DNA of 48,190 nt from Corynebacterium sp. HMSC074A01 (GTDB taxonomy: Bacteria > Actinomycetota > Actinomycetes > Mycobacteriales > Mycobacteriaceae): NCBI RefSeq assembly GCF_001831515.1, contig NZ_KV825631.1:1-48190 (forward strand), in the 5' to 3' direction. A program made the position numbers and the translations under genes. Below are positions 33,957 through 42,387 of this stretch, piece after piece. Under the pieces are notes generated by a model. That model had not been told where the DNA came from. It was given only the letters and a program-made list of their open reading frames with translations, and did not search any database. Positions within the stretch are counted from its first letter, which is position 1. Each line of letters starts with the position of its first letter.

Positions 33957-35066
33957 GTGCAATACACCAACCGAATCCTCGCCGTGCTGCGCGTGAGCCT
34001 GCACATCCTCGTCGCGGTCCTGCTGCTGGTAGGACTCATCGCCGACTTCGACCCGCTCGCGTTAGTCTTCGGCGCGTGCTACCTCGCCGGCACCGCGCCC
34101 TATAACCGCGGGGTGGAGTTCAGCACGCGCGCAACCTGGGCGTGGCTGGCGGTCATCGTCGCGCTGTGGGGCTGGCTGGCCTACCGCTCCGAAGCTTACG
34201 TGTGGTTGGAGTTCCCCCTGGTCATGCTCGGCGTGTTCCTACTGCCCACCGCGGCGGGCCTGGCGCTGTCCGCCGTCTTACTCGCCGCCACCCTGGCGAT
34301 TACGGTGCCCGCCTCGGGCATCAGCGGGGCGATCGGCCCAGCCATCGGCACGGTGCTCGCGGTGATCATCGTCCACTCCTACACCATGCTGCGCGGGGAG
34401 GCCGAGCACTACAAACAGCTCGCGCTCGAGCTGGAGGTGGCGGAGCGCTCCCGCGGCGCCGCGGAGGAGCGCGCCCGCCTGTCACGCGAGGTGCACGACA
34501 CGATGGCGCAGGGCTTAAGCTCCATCGTGCTGCTCGGCCGGGCGCTGGACAAGCAGCTTGACGACGCCACCGCGGACGCTGCGCGCGAGATCCTCACCAC
34601 CATCCGCGAGGTCGCGGCGGAGAACCTGGCGGAGGCGCGCCGCTTTGTCGCCGTCAACGCCGAGGGCGGCAGCGCGCAGCCGCCGCGGCGCACCCTGCCC
34701 GAGCAGGTCCGCGAGCTGGCGAAGGCGGCCGAGGACCGGCAGCGTGCGCTCGGCGAAACACTCGAGGTGCAGGTCAACGTGGTCGACGTGGTGGGCCCGG
34801 CCGTGGAGGTGGCCGAGCGCGTGGTGCGTGAGGGCTTGAGCAACGTGGTGCGCCACGCGCACGCCACCAAGGCGGTGGTGACGGTGGATAAGCTGGGAGA
34901 GACGATCACCGTCGACGTCTTTGATAACGGCCGCGGCATGTCCGGGCCGGAGGGCTTCGGGCTGCGCGGCCTGCGCGCCCGCGTCGAGGAGGCCGGCGGC
35001 GAGCTTTCGGTCGAGGGCAATGTGCTCGCGGCCACCATTCCCGCCCAACTCAAGGAGGCACAATGA
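33957..35066 (+). CDS. NarL-type sensor histidine kinase
   Basis: A 369-residue kinase: about four to five membrane helices (1-145) with almost no external domain, a coiled linker, HisKA_3 phosphoacceptor His180 in SREVHDTMAQG, and a HATPase_c domain with N and G boxes (GLSNVVRHAHA, DNGRGMSG, GFGLRGLRAR). Kinases of this intramembrane type sense membrane or antibiotic stress. GTG start: the -10 box TAGGCT (33944-33949) is seven bases upstream, with no Shine-Dalgarno. It overlaps the response-regulator gene by four bases. Confidence 0.93.
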   Translation: MQYTNRILAVLRVSLHILVAVLLLVGLIADFDPLALVFGACYLAGTAPYNRGVEFSTRATWAWLAVIVALWGWLAYRSEAYVWLEFPLVMLGVFLLPTAAGLALSAVLLAATLAITVPASGISGAIGPAIGTVLAVIIVHSYTMLRGEAEHYKQLALELEVAERSRGAAEERARLSREVHDTMAQGLSSIVLLGRALDKQLDDATADAAREILTTIREVAAENLAEARRFVAVNAEGGSAQPPRRTLPEQVRELAKAAEDRQRALGETLEVQVNVVDVVGPAVEVAERVVREGLSNVVRHAHATKAVVTVDKLGETITVDVFDNGRGMSGPEGFGLRGLRARVEEAGGELSVEGNVLAATIPAQLKEAQ

Positions 35067-35662
35067 TTCGGGTCATGCTTATCGACGACCACCCGGTCGT
35101 CCGCGCTGGACTCCGCGCAGTCCTCAACTCCTTTGGGGACATCGAGGTTGTCGCGGAAGGTGCTGACGGGACGGCAGAAATCCCCGAGGGTGTCGACGTC
35201 ATTGTCAGTGATATCCAGATGCCCAACGTGGACGGCATCGAGGTCACCCGGCGCGCCGTCGCCGCGGGCGGACCGCCCGTGCTCATCCTGACCACCTACG
35301 ACACACAGGCCGACGTGGTGGCCGCGGTGGAGGCGGGCGCACTGGGCTACCTGCTCAAGGACGCGCCTGAGGACGAGCTGCACGACGCGGTGGTGAAGGC
35401 CGCGAACCGTGAACGCGTGCTTTCCGCACAGGTGGCGGGCGTGCTCGCGGAGCGTGTGATGCGGCCGGAGGAGGCGCTGTCAGCGCGCGAGATTGAGATC
35501 CTCAAGGCGCTGCAGACCGGGGCGTCGAATAAGCAGATGGCGGCCAGCCTGTTTATCTCGGAGGCGACCGTGAAGACGCACCTGATCCACATCTACTCCA
35601 AGCTGGGCGTGGATAACCGGACCGCGGCTGTGGACAAGGCCCGGGAACGCCGCATTATTTAA
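35063..35662 (+). CDS. NarL/LuxR-family response regulator
   Basis: A 199-residue regulator. The receiver domain has acidic pocket Asp8-Asp9, phosphorylated Asp50 (SDIQMP), Thr78 and Lys99. The C-terminal LuxR helix-turn-helix runs through LSAREIEILKALQTGASNKQ. Shine-Dalgarno AAGGAGG lies four bases before ATG, and the start overlaps the kinase stop (ATGA). It should be phosphorylated by that kinase and act on the divergent ABC exporter promoter. Confidence 0.95.
   Translation: MIRVMLIDDHPVVRAGLRAVLNSFGDIEVVAEGADGTAEIPEGVDVIVSDIQMPNVDGIEVTRRAVAAGGPPVLILTTYDTQADVVAAVEAGALGYLLKDAPEDELHDAVVKAANRERVLSAQVAGVLAERVMRPEEALSAREIEILKALQTGASNKQMAASLFISEATVKTHLIHIYSKLGVDNRTAAVDKARERRII
35077..35087 (-). 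repeat. CGTCGATAAGC iterated word, copy 11
   Basis: Exact copy at the start of the response-regulator gene, read as Leu-Ile-Asp in the receiver active site. Confidence 0.85.
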
Positions 35663-36833
35663 GTTCGCGCTGCTTTGTCAGGCCGAGCACGGCCGCCGCG
35701 GCAAGCACGGCGCAGCCAAGCGTGCCCAGCGCCATGGAGAGCATGTGGTTCGCGCCCAGGGCAACCAGCGGGGGCATCGCGGCGGCGATGATGAACTGGC
35801 AGAAGCCGAGCGCGCCCGAGCCCGCGCCGGTGCCGATGTCGCGGACTTCCTCCACGGCGAGCGCGGAAGCGTTCGCCATGATGAACCCGCCCATCAGTGA
35901 CAGGACGGCGAAGAAGGGCAGCGCCCACAGCGTCGGGGTGGTCAGGGCGAAGGGGAGGAGGATGAGGGCGATGCAGGCGTCGATAAGCAGGGCCCCGACG
36001 AGCAGCGAGCGCGGGTGCTTGGCGCGCAGGGCGCGCATGTTCAGCGTGTTGGAGACGGGGATGAGCAGGGCCATGCCGCCGAAGATCAGGCCGTAGGCGG
36101 TGCTGCCCAGGCCCAGCTGTGACTGCAGGACCAGCGGCGAGGCCGCGATGTAGGCGAACAGTGCGCCGAAGCCGAGGCTGCCGGCGAGCATGTAGCCGAC
36201 GAACGCGGGGCGGCGCAGGCACAGCCACATGCGAGGGAACATCGAGCGCAGCACGCCCGCCGAGCGCTTCTCCTCGGGCAGGGTTTCCGACATGCGGAAA
36301 GCGAGGATGGCCTGGACGACGTTGAGGGCCACAAGCAGCCAGAACACGCCGCGCCAGCCGACGACGGGCAACATGGTGCCGCCGATGATCGGGGCGATCG
36401 CCGGGACAAAACCGGTCAGCGCCATCAGTCCGGAAAACGCGCGGGCCGCTTGCTTGCCGTGAGAGACGTCCGGTACCACCGCGCGCGAGACGGCCTCCAG
36501 GCAGCCCGCGGCCAGGCCCTGGATGAAGCGGGCTGCGATGAGCGGCCAGATGCCCGGCGCGAGCGCACAGGCAACCGACGCCGCGAGGAAGACCGCGGAG
36601 GCCGCCACGATTGGTGACTTTCGCCCCGTGCTATCAGAGATCGCGCCAAAGACCAGGTTGCCCAGCGCCATGCCCAGCATGAACCCGGAAATGGTCAGCT
36701 GCGCGATAGCCGGGGTGGTGCCCAGCTCCTCTGTGATCGTGGGCATGGCCGGCAAGTACATGTCGATGCCGAACGGGGCGACCGAGGAGAAGAACGCGAG
36801 GGCCACCAACAGCCCGGGTGAAAGTTTTTGCAC
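35655..36833 (-). CDS. MFS transporter, Bcr/CflA drug-resistance type
   Basis: A 392-residue, 12-helix carrier with PFGIDMYLPAMPTITEELG near the N-terminus, the mark of Bcr/CflA efflux proteins, and GAISDSTGRKSPI in the first cytoplasmic loop. The GTG at 36833 is preferred over an ATG four codons upstream: the -10 box TATGGT (36841-36846, minus) is seven bases before it and no Shine-Dalgarno is seen. The promoter overlaps that of the divergent hypothetical gene. It is convergent with the response-regulator gene, overlapping by eight bases. Confidence 0.9.
   Translation of the reverse strand: MQKLSPGLLVALAFFSSVAPFGIDMYLPAMPTITEELGTTPAIAQLTISGFMLGMALGNLVFGAISDSTGRKSPIVAASAVFLAASVACALAPGIWPLIAARFIQGLAAGCLEAVSRAVVPDVSHGKQAARAFSGLMALTGFVPAIAPIIGGTMLPVVGWRGVFWLLVALNVVQAILAFRMSETLPEEKRSAGVLRSMFPRMWLCLRRPAFVGYMLAGSLGFGALFAYIAASPLVLQSQLGLGSTAYGLIFGGMALLIPVSNTLNMRALRAKHPRSLLVGALLIDACIALILLPFALTTPTLWALPFFAVLSLMGGFIMANASALAVEEVRDIGTGAGSGALGFCQFIIAAAMPPLVALGANHMLSMALGTLGCAVLAAAAVLGLTKQRELK
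35978..35988 (+). repeat. CGTCGATAAGC iterated word, copy 12
   Basis: Exact copy in the Bcr-type MFS gene; the coding strand reads Leu-Ile-Asp. Confidence 0.85.
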
Positions 36834-36839
36834 GGCAGG

Positions 36840-36846
36840 TACCATA
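36840..36846. promoter_or_regulatory. Overlapping divergent -10 boxes, MFS and hypothetical gene
   Basis: Plus-strand TACCAT (36840-36845) and minus-strand TATGGT (36841-36846) share five bases; each is six or seven bases before a start codon. The two transcripts must exclude each other. Confidence 0.55.
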
Positions 36847-36851
36847 CCCGT

Positions 36852-37358
36852 ATGAGCACCGAAATGAGCAACGTAGTGGGCGCATGGAGCGGCATCGAGC
36901 TGCCTTCGCGCACAGATGCTGTGGAGGGCCGTGCTGAAGTGGCGGGGACAACCCTGCGCTTCGGCGAGCTGGAGCTGGACTACGACGGTCCGGAGGCTTC
37001 CGGTGCGTTTACCCCGGAGCCTTTCACGCTGCGCTCGGTGACCACCCGTGTCAGCGGCGAGGCCTACGTGTTGGCCGGCTCGCTGTTTGGACAGCGCTCG
37101 CCGCTGTCGCTTCCGGAGAGTTTGTGTGCGGCCGCGCTGGTCGTGGAACCCGGCGCGGAGATCGCCTTTGTCTGCGACGAGGAGCTCGCGTACGCGATGG
37201 TGGCCTGCACCGAGGGGTTGCGCTTTGACAACGTCGCCGTGCCCGCCGGCTCCTTCGGGCGTACGCGAGAAGGATTTGCAACCCACGCGGTGAAAAACAC
37301 CGCAGCGCAGCAGGCGGTGGCTGTGGTTTTGGGCGGTAGCCCGGCGCGTCGTCGATGA
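36852..37358 (+). CDS. Hypothetical protein
   Basis: A 168-residue soluble protein with alternating hydrophobic and polar residues that suggest a beta-rich fold, two isolated cysteines and a basic end (GGSPARRR). Start ATG 36852: TACCAT six bases upstream may be a -10, with no Shine-Dalgarno. It overlaps the TDT transporter gene by four bases (ATGA), so the two are probably co-expressed. I do not recognise the family. Confidence 0.65.
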   Translation: MSTEMSNVVGAWSGIELPSRTDAVEGRAEVAGTTLRFGELELDYDGPEASGAFTPEPFTLRSVTTRVSGEAYVLAGSLFGQRSPLSLPESLCAAALVVEPGAEIAFVCDEELAYAMVACTEGLRFDNVAVPAGSFGRTREGFATHAVKNTAAQQAVAVVLGGSPARRR

Positions 37359-38290
37359 ACCGCGGGCTGACCTTCGACACCCTGCCACCACCAGGGCCCG
37401 CGTGGGGCGGCAGCCTGATGGGCACATCCCTTATGGCAACCCTTATGCTCACCAGCGGGCTGCGCCTTGTGGCCTGGCCCTTTGCCATCCTGGGCGCGGC
37501 GATCTTCGTGCTGCTCTTGGTTGGCTTCGCCGTCTACCGCACCCCGCACTTCCACCAGGACCTCATGGCGCCGTGGGCGATGTGGTTTATCGGCATCATG
37601 GCGCTCGGCACCGCGTGGACCAAGCTCACGGGCGCGCACTGGTGCATCCTTGTAGGGTTTTGGGTCGGCGCGCCGCTGTGCCTGGTGGCGTACGCGAACC
37701 AGCTGCGGCGCTTTAGCGGCACGCCGAACTTTGCGTGGGGGCTGCCGCTGGTCGGCCCCATTATGGCGTCGAATACCGCGGGCTCGATCGCCGAGCTGAC
37801 CGGGCAGCGCGCCTACTGGGCGCTGGGAATTGGCTGCATGATCCTGGCGGTGATCGCCGCCTACCCGCTGTTTTTCCGCGTCTATCTTGCGGCTTTTCGC
37901 GGCGAGGCTGACATCCATGGACCTGCCGCAGCGACGACGTGGATCCCGCTGGGGGTGGTGGGCCAGTCCACCTCCGCGATCGCGCTGCTGTTTGGCACCC
38001 GCGTGGAGGTTGTGGTGGGCAGCGCCTTGCTCATCCTGGCCATCCCCATGGCGCTGTTTGCCATGTGGCACTTCTACCCCGCCGTGCTGAAATGGGTGGA
38101 CTACTCGCCCGCCTGGTGGGCGTCGACCTTCCCCACCGGGGCGATCGGGGTGGGCGGGTATTCGCTGGCCCAGGCGTGGGACTTGGACTGGCTCAGCACG
38201 GTTGCCACAGTGCTGCCCGCGCTGCTGATTGTGCACTGGTGCCTGTGCGCCGCGCGTTTTCTTTCCTGGTGGGTTGCGCTCCGCCGCTAA
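37355..38290 (+). CDS. TDT/SLAC1-family transporter
   Basis: A 311-residue, about ten-helix membrane protein. The start GPAWGGSLMGTSLMATL fits the tellurite-resistance/dicarboxylate transporter family, which moves small anions such as malate or sulfite. The ATG overlaps the previous stop codon (ATGA), so translation is coupled. No other motif tells the substrate. Confidence 0.82.
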   Translation: MNRGLTFDTLPPPGPAWGGSLMGTSLMATLMLTSGLRLVAWPFAILGAAIFVLLLVGFAVYRTPHFHQDLMAPWAMWFIGIMALGTAWTKLTGAHWCILVGFWVGAPLCLVAYANQLRRFSGTPNFAWGLPLVGPIMASNTAGSIAELTGQRAYWALGIGCMILAVIAAYPLFFRVYLAAFRGEADIHGPAAATTWIPLGVVGQSTSAIALLFGTRVEVVVGSALLILAIPMALFAMWHFYPAVLKWVDYSPAWWASTFPTGAIGVGGYSLAQAWDLDWLSTVATVLPALLIVHWCLCAARFLSWWVALRR

Positions 38291-38330
38291 GCCTGTGTGT
38301 GTGGGCGCTGCGGCACGTAGGCTGGTGGGC

Positions 38331-39608
38331 ATGATCGTCACAATGCTGTTCACCGTGGAGGGGGCCCGACCTGAGATCAGTCGGTGCGTGAATGTGGAAT
38401 CCGACTTGGACTTGAGTCGCCTGGCGCAGATTATCGACGCCTCGCTCGGGTTCTCCGGCGCTGCCGGGCACCTCTTCATCCACGAGGACGAGACGAAGCG
38501 GGAGGTGTTCGCGGAAAACCCCGGCCCGGGCGAGCGCTCCATGAGCTCGATGCAGGTCGGCGACATGCCGCCGCTGCTCTACGTCTACGACCCGACCGCG
38601 AATTGGAACGTGAACGTCCGCCGCATCGGCCAATCCGGCCTGGAGGGCCCCACCCCGCTGCTCGTGCACGCGCAGGGCCCGGACGTGGTGGAGACCGCCA
38701 ACGGCCCGGAGATGATGACGCGTCTGCACGAGGAGGCCCGCAACCTGGCGGCAGGGCTGCCGCCGAACATGGAGATCACGCCGCTTTTGCTCGGGTGCCT
38801 GCCGGTGATGACCCCGGATCGGATGCTCGACCGGCTCAGCGTGGTCGACCAGGTCGCGGTGGCCACCCGCATGGGTTTCGTGGGCGAGGAGCTCGACGTG
38901 CCGAGCGCGCAGCCGCCTCACTTCGACGACCTGCCGGACCAGGACCTGACCATGCTTCTCGATGCCTTCATCGAACAGCGCCCCGACCTCAAGGAAATCC
39001 TGGACACGGACCCCAACCCGCACAGCAACCCCACGCTTATCGCGGCATTCCAGGAGTTCTTCGAGGACACCATGGTGCCCGTCGGCGACGGGGCCGTCGA
39101 TATGCACGCGCCGAAGGGCTTCTCCCCAGTCCTTGCCCAATACTTAGAGACGCTCGGGGAGAGAGCACCCCTGACCACGCGCGGCAAGCTGAAGGTCAAT
39201 ATTGTGCGCTCGCTTATCGACGTCCTCGACCTCCCCTCGTACCTCTCCCAGCCCCGCGAGGACACGTGGGATGCCATCGTGTTCGGGCGCTTCCTGCTGG
39301 AAAAGTTGGGCTTTCTCACCCGGGTGGGCAACTCACTGCTGCGCACCCCGGAGGGCACAGACTTCCTTGCGAACCCGTCGATCGTGGGACGTGAGGCGGA
39401 ATTCGCCGACGCGTGCGCCGAGTACTTCGGCGACTGGACCTGGGACATGGTCGTGGAGTTCCTCACCGGCGACCTGCGCGAGCCCGCCTCGCCCTTGATC
39501 GACGATGCCCTGGACACCCTCATGGTCCTGGGCGGGGTATTCGAGATGGGCGATGTCAACGTGATTACCGGGGAGCTCACCGCGGTGCTGAATCGGGGGA
39601 AGCACTAG
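38331..39608 (+). CDS. PRiA4_ORF3-like (IS1096 TnpR-related) domain protein
   Basis: A 425-residue protein. The N-terminal 60 residues (FTVEGARPEISRCVNVESD, then LAQIIDASLGFSGAAGHLF) match the PRiA4_ORF3 domain seen in IS1096 passenger TnpR-like proteins. The rest is acidic and helical, with no recombinase motif, and no transposase or inverted repeat is nearby. Start ATG 38331: the -10 box TAGGCT (38318-38323) is seven bases upstream, with no Shine-Dalgarno. The function is unknown; it is a stable chromosomal gene rather than a mobile one. Confidence 0.75.
   Translation: MIVTMLFTVEGARPEISRCVNVESDLDLSRLAQIIDASLGFSGAAGHLFIHEDETKREVFAENPGPGERSMSSMQVGDMPPLLYVYDPTANWNVNVRRIGQSGLEGPTPLLVHAQGPDVVETANGPEMMTRLHEEARNLAAGLPPNMEITPLLLGCLPVMTPDRMLDRLSVVDQVAVATRMGFVGEELDVPSAQPPHFDDLPDQDLTMLLDAFIEQRPDLKEILDTDPNPHSNPTLIAAFQEFFEDTMVPVGDGAVDMHAPKGFSPVLAQYLETLGERAPLTTRGKLKVNIVRSLIDVLDLPSYLSQPREDTWDAIVFGRFLLEKLGFLTRVGNSLLRTPEGTDFLANPSIVGREAEFADACAEYFGDWTWDMVVEFLTGDLREPASPLIDDALDTLMVLGGVFEMGDVNVITGELTAVLNRGKH
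39212..39222 (-). repeat. CGTCGATAAGC iterated word, copy 13
   Basis: Exact copy in the PRiA4_ORF3-like gene, read as Leu-Ile-Asp. Confidence 0.85.
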
Positions 39609-39616
39609 GTGAACGC

Positions 39617-39943
39617 TTAAGCCACGAAGACGACGTAGAGCCCCAGCCCGCCGAGCACGCCCATCGCGAGCGTCATCGCCGCGACCGCGGGCGTGTTCGG
39701 CGCGGAGCGCTCGTTGGCCAGGTGGACGGCGTCGTGCCGGTAGAAGCGCCGGTTCATCGCGATGATCACCGCAGCGACTAGCGCCAGCAGCACGATCACG
39801 GTGAAGATCACGCCGGGGTAGGCGCTTGACCAGCGCATCAGCACCGAGGAACACACCAGCATGGCCAGTGCGGTGCGCCCCCAGGATAAAGCGGTGCGCT
39901 CCGGCTGCAGGCCCGGGTCCGCGACGGGGATCTGGCGGGTCAC
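39617..39943 (-). CDS. DUF202 family membrane protein (second of pair)
   Basis: A 108-residue protein with three hydrophobic segments. GLQPERTALSWGRTALAML is the DUF202 signature. It overlaps its sister DUF202 gene by four bases and is probably co-translated. The family function is unknown, but pairs of DUF202 proteins are common in actinobacteria. It is convergent with the PRiA4_ORF3 gene. Confidence 0.85.
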   Translation of the reverse strand: MTRQIPVADPGLQPERTALSWGRTALAMLVCSSVLMRWSSAYPGVIFTVIVLLALVAAVIIAMNRRFYRHDAVHLANERSAPNTPAVAAMTLAMGVLGGLGLYVVFVA

Positions 39944-40326
39944 GTCAGGCTCACCAGCACGACGACGGCAGCGATGAAGATGCCGACGCCCAGCACCGGC
40001 ACGATCGCGGGTGCCGGCAGCGGACGGCCGTGGCGCAGCGCGCGCTCAAGGCGCACCCAGCGGATCGCCGCGCCCAACGAGATCGCCATGGCCAGCACCA
40101 CGATCAGCGCCGCGATCACGGTGCGGGTGGCGGGCTCGATGCCGGGCAGGTCGAAGGCCTCGATCGCGATCCCGCCGGCGAGGAAGGCCAGGGCGGTGCG
40201 CGTCCAGGCGAGGAAGGTGCGCTCGTTGGCCAGGGTAAAGCGCGGGTCCGGCTCCGTGCCGTCGGGAAACACCGCGCGCGTAAACCAGCCGCGCGAAGGC
40301 TCCGGCGGGGTCGGTGCTTGGCTCAT
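39940..40326 (-). CDS. DUF202 family membrane protein (first of pair)
   Basis: A 128-residue protein with about 40 polar residues and three hydrophobic segments; FTLANERTFLAWTRTALAFL is the DUF202 signature. The ATG at 40326 is chosen although the frame is open to 40725: the -10 box TAGGGT (40334-40339, minus) is exactly seven bases before it, so it is probably leaderless. It is 14 bases downstream of the VanZ gene. Confidence 0.88.
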   Translation of the reverse strand: MSQAPTPPEPSRGWFTRAVFPDGTEPDPRFTLANERTFLAWTRTALAFLAGGIAIEAFDLPGIEPATRTVIAALIVVLAMAISLGAAIRWVRLERALRHGRPLPAPAIVPVLGVGIFIAAVVVLVSLT

Positions 40327-40340
40327 GCCACCCACCCTAC

Positions 40341-40826
40341 CTACCGCGGCGCAACACCCAGCGCGAAGTAGGGAACGAGGATCACCACCGCGCACGCGAT
40401 GAACAGCCACACTGTGGTGGGCGACTTGTGCAGGCGCGCAGCATAAGCGCCGAGCCAGCCGCCCGCGATGTTGAAGAGCAAATCGTCCATATCGCTGTAG
40501 CCCGCCGCAAGCAGGTATTGCGCGGTCTCGACGGACAGGCTGGCAAGGAGGCAGAAGCAGGTGGTGGCGGCGACGGAACGTCGATAAGCGAGATAGCCCA
40601 CGGGAAAGAAGAGGGCGAGGTTGCCGAACAGGTTGAACCAGGGGCCCCACCAGACGCGGTAGTGCTCGAAGGAGACGAGCGGGTCGAGGCGGATCTGCTG
40701 GATCTGGTGCGCCTCGGCGTCCCATACCCCGGGGACGGAAATGTAGGCCTTACCGACGGTAAAGGCGAGCACGAACACCACGCTGACCAGCAGGGCGAGC
40801 GTGTGCAGGGCGCGAGAGATTTTCAC
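40341..40826 (-). CDS. VanZ-like membrane protein
   Basis: A 161-residue protein with four to five hydrophobic segments and the VanZ pattern NLALFFPVGYLAYR followed by ETAQYLLAAGYSDMDDLLFN. VanZ homologues are linked to lipoglycopeptide resistance, but in most bacteria the role is unknown. GTG start: the -10 box TATTGT (40834-40839, minus) is seven bases upstream and there is no Shine-Dalgarno. Confidence 0.88.
   Translation of the reverse strand: MKISRALHTLALLVSVVFVLAFTVGKAYISVPGVWDAEAHQIQQIRLDPLVSFEHYRVWWGPWFNLFGNLALFFPVGYLAYRRSVAATTCFCLLASLSVETAQYLLAAGYSDMDDLLFNIAGGWLGAYAARLHKSPTTVWLFIACAVVILVPYFALGVAPR
40579..40589 (+). repeat. CGTCGATAAGC iterated word, copy 14
   Basis: Exact copy in the VanZ-like gene; the coding strand reads Ala-Tyr-Arg-Arg. 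Confidence 0.85.
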
Positions 40827-40853
40827 CCACGCGACAATAGCGCCGCAAGCTGG

Positions 40854-41579
40854 CTACTTACTGGTAGCTTCCTCGGGAAGCGGTTGGCCGGATACTTGGA
40901 GGTAGGCGTGCCCGAACGCGAGCGCACCGACCGGCAGGGTGATGAGCAGGCCGACCACGGCGAGCGCGAGACCCACCAGGTTCAGGGCGGTCGCGGCGAG
41001 GCTGATGAGCAGCAGCGAGCCGTAGTTACGCTTCGCGGCGCGGTAGCCGGGGCGGGCGGCCTCCCACACGCTCATCGCGTCGGCCGCGTACAGCATGACC
41101 ATGGAAAGCAGCGGGGTGAGCAGGTTGATCCCGAGGATCCCGCCGGCGAGCAGCCAGAACAGGGCAGTCTGGTAGAAGGGTGCGCCCTGGTTGGTGGTGG
41201 GTGCCGCGAAGAGGTCGGCCAGCCCGCCGGTGATTACAGTGGACCACGCGACGAAGACCGCGACGCAGGCAGCGACGATGAATAGGGAGGTCAGCAGCGT
41301 TTCCTGGTACTCGGTGGCGCGCACGTCGCCCAGCCGGAAGCGGGTCTGGCGGGCCTGCCGCAGGACGTTGACCGAGCCGAGCGGGAGGATGAGCGCGGCG
41401 ATGACCAGCGGAGTAGTCACCGGCAGGAGAAGGAAGCTGAGCACGACGGCGGCGAGGCCGACGGCGGTAAGGACCACCCAGGTGGTCCAGTTTTTCATCG
41501 TTGCGCGCCAGGCCCATGCGAGTGCCGAACCCGCGCTGATGGTGCTGGGGGCGGGCAGGGTGCTGGTCTCGGGGCGCAT
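40854..41579 (-). CDS. Multi-pass membrane protein, paralogue A
   Basis: A 241-residue protein with about six hydrophobic segments. The end FGHAYLQVSGQPLPEE and an internal AKRNYGSLLLI match paralogue C strongly (MAHAYRQISGGPVPAE, GKRNYLPLLGM). Three such genes stand in a row on this strand. Start ATG 41579 with the -10 box TAACTT (41587-41592, minus) seven bases upstream; probably leaderless. Function unknown. Confidence 0.8.
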   Translation of the reverse strand: MRPETSTLPAPSTISAGSALAWAWRATMKNWTTWVVLTAVGLAAVVLSFLLLPVTTPLVIAALILPLGSVNVLRQARQTRFRLGDVRATEYQETLLTSLFIVAACVAVFVAWSTVITGGLADLFAAPTTNQGAPFYQTALFWLLAGGILGINLLTPLLSMVMLYAADAMSVWEAARPGYRAAKRNYGSLLLISLAATALNLVGLALAVVGLLITLPVGALAFGHAYLQVSGQPLPEEATSK

Positions 41580-41635
41580 ACCTTAAAAGTTAGCAAGAAG
41601 TACCCGTGTGTGGGTCGTGTGGGTGGCGCACGGGG

Positions 41636-42358
41636 TTAGAGGCGCGGCTGTGGCACTACTTGGGCCGCTACTTGGCGGTAGCCGTGCGCGAATGCGAGCG
41701 AGACAAACGCGATGATCGGCACCCAGATGAACGCGGACAGGCGCGCGTACTCGTGCGGGATGAGGGTGCGCAGGTAGACGCCGACTGCGAAGGGGATCAC
41801 GGCGATGAGGAGCGCGAGGAGCACCTTGTCCAGGTTCTTCGCGCTCGCGGCCAGGCCTAGGGTGGCGGCCTCTGTGAGTGTGAAGCGCTCGTCGGCGGCA
41901 AAGGTGAAGGTAAACGCGCACAGCGCGAGCACCACGGCGAAGAGGCCGACGGCGACGTAGAGCGCGAAGAATTCGGGCTCAAGGAGCCCGTAGGCGACGT
42001 TCGAGGGCGAGGATGCGGGGAAGTCCCGCAGCCCGACCGCGAGGAAAATGCCGAAGGTCATGAGCGCGTAGATCGCGGTAAAGCCGGCGAAGATCGCCGC
42101 CATGACGATGACGCGGAAGGAGCTGGAGTAGGTGACCTGCCCAAGCTCCAGGTTCGGGTTGGCCGAGTGCTGCACCGCCACCGCAAGCAGCACGGGCGTG
42201 AAGATCCCGCCCAACAGTGGCAGGGCCGCGGCGAGCAGACAGACGACCAGCATGATGGGTACCCACAGCCGCCAGCCCGCGAACAGCTCGCGGGCGGCCC
42301 AGGCGTAGGCCGGGAGCACGGCGAAGCCGCGGATCGGCCTGGGCTGTGGGGTGTCCAT
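41636..42358 (-). CDS. Multi-pass membrane protein, paralogue B
   Basis: A 240-residue protein with six hydrophobic segments. It ends FAHGYRQVAAQVVPQP, the same C-terminal motif as paralogues A and C, and has LELGQV where they have LGDV or LGQV. It is the most diverged of the three. It starts 29 bases after paralogue C, with no Shine-Dalgarno and no -10 box at the leaderless distance, so it is probably expressed from the upstream promoter. Function unknown. Confidence 0.78.
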   Translation of the reverse strand: MDTPQPRPIRGFAVLPAYAWAARELFAGWRLWVPIMLVVCLLAAALPLLGGIFTPVLLAVAVQHSANPNLELGQVTYSSSFRVIVMAAIFAGFTAIYALMTFGIFLAVGLRDFPASSPSNVAYGLLEPEFFALYVAVGLFAVVLALCAFTFTFAADERFTLTEAATLGLAASAKNLDKVLLALLIAVIPFAVGVYLRTLIPHEYARLSAFIWVPIIAFVSLAFAHGYRQVAAQVVPQPRL

Positions 42359-42387
42359 GGGTACTGGGATGAGTTGGGGCCGCTTGC

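Noticed and set aside
38331..39608. An active IS1096-type element
   Set aside because: No transposase gene, terminal inverted repeats or target duplication were found around it.
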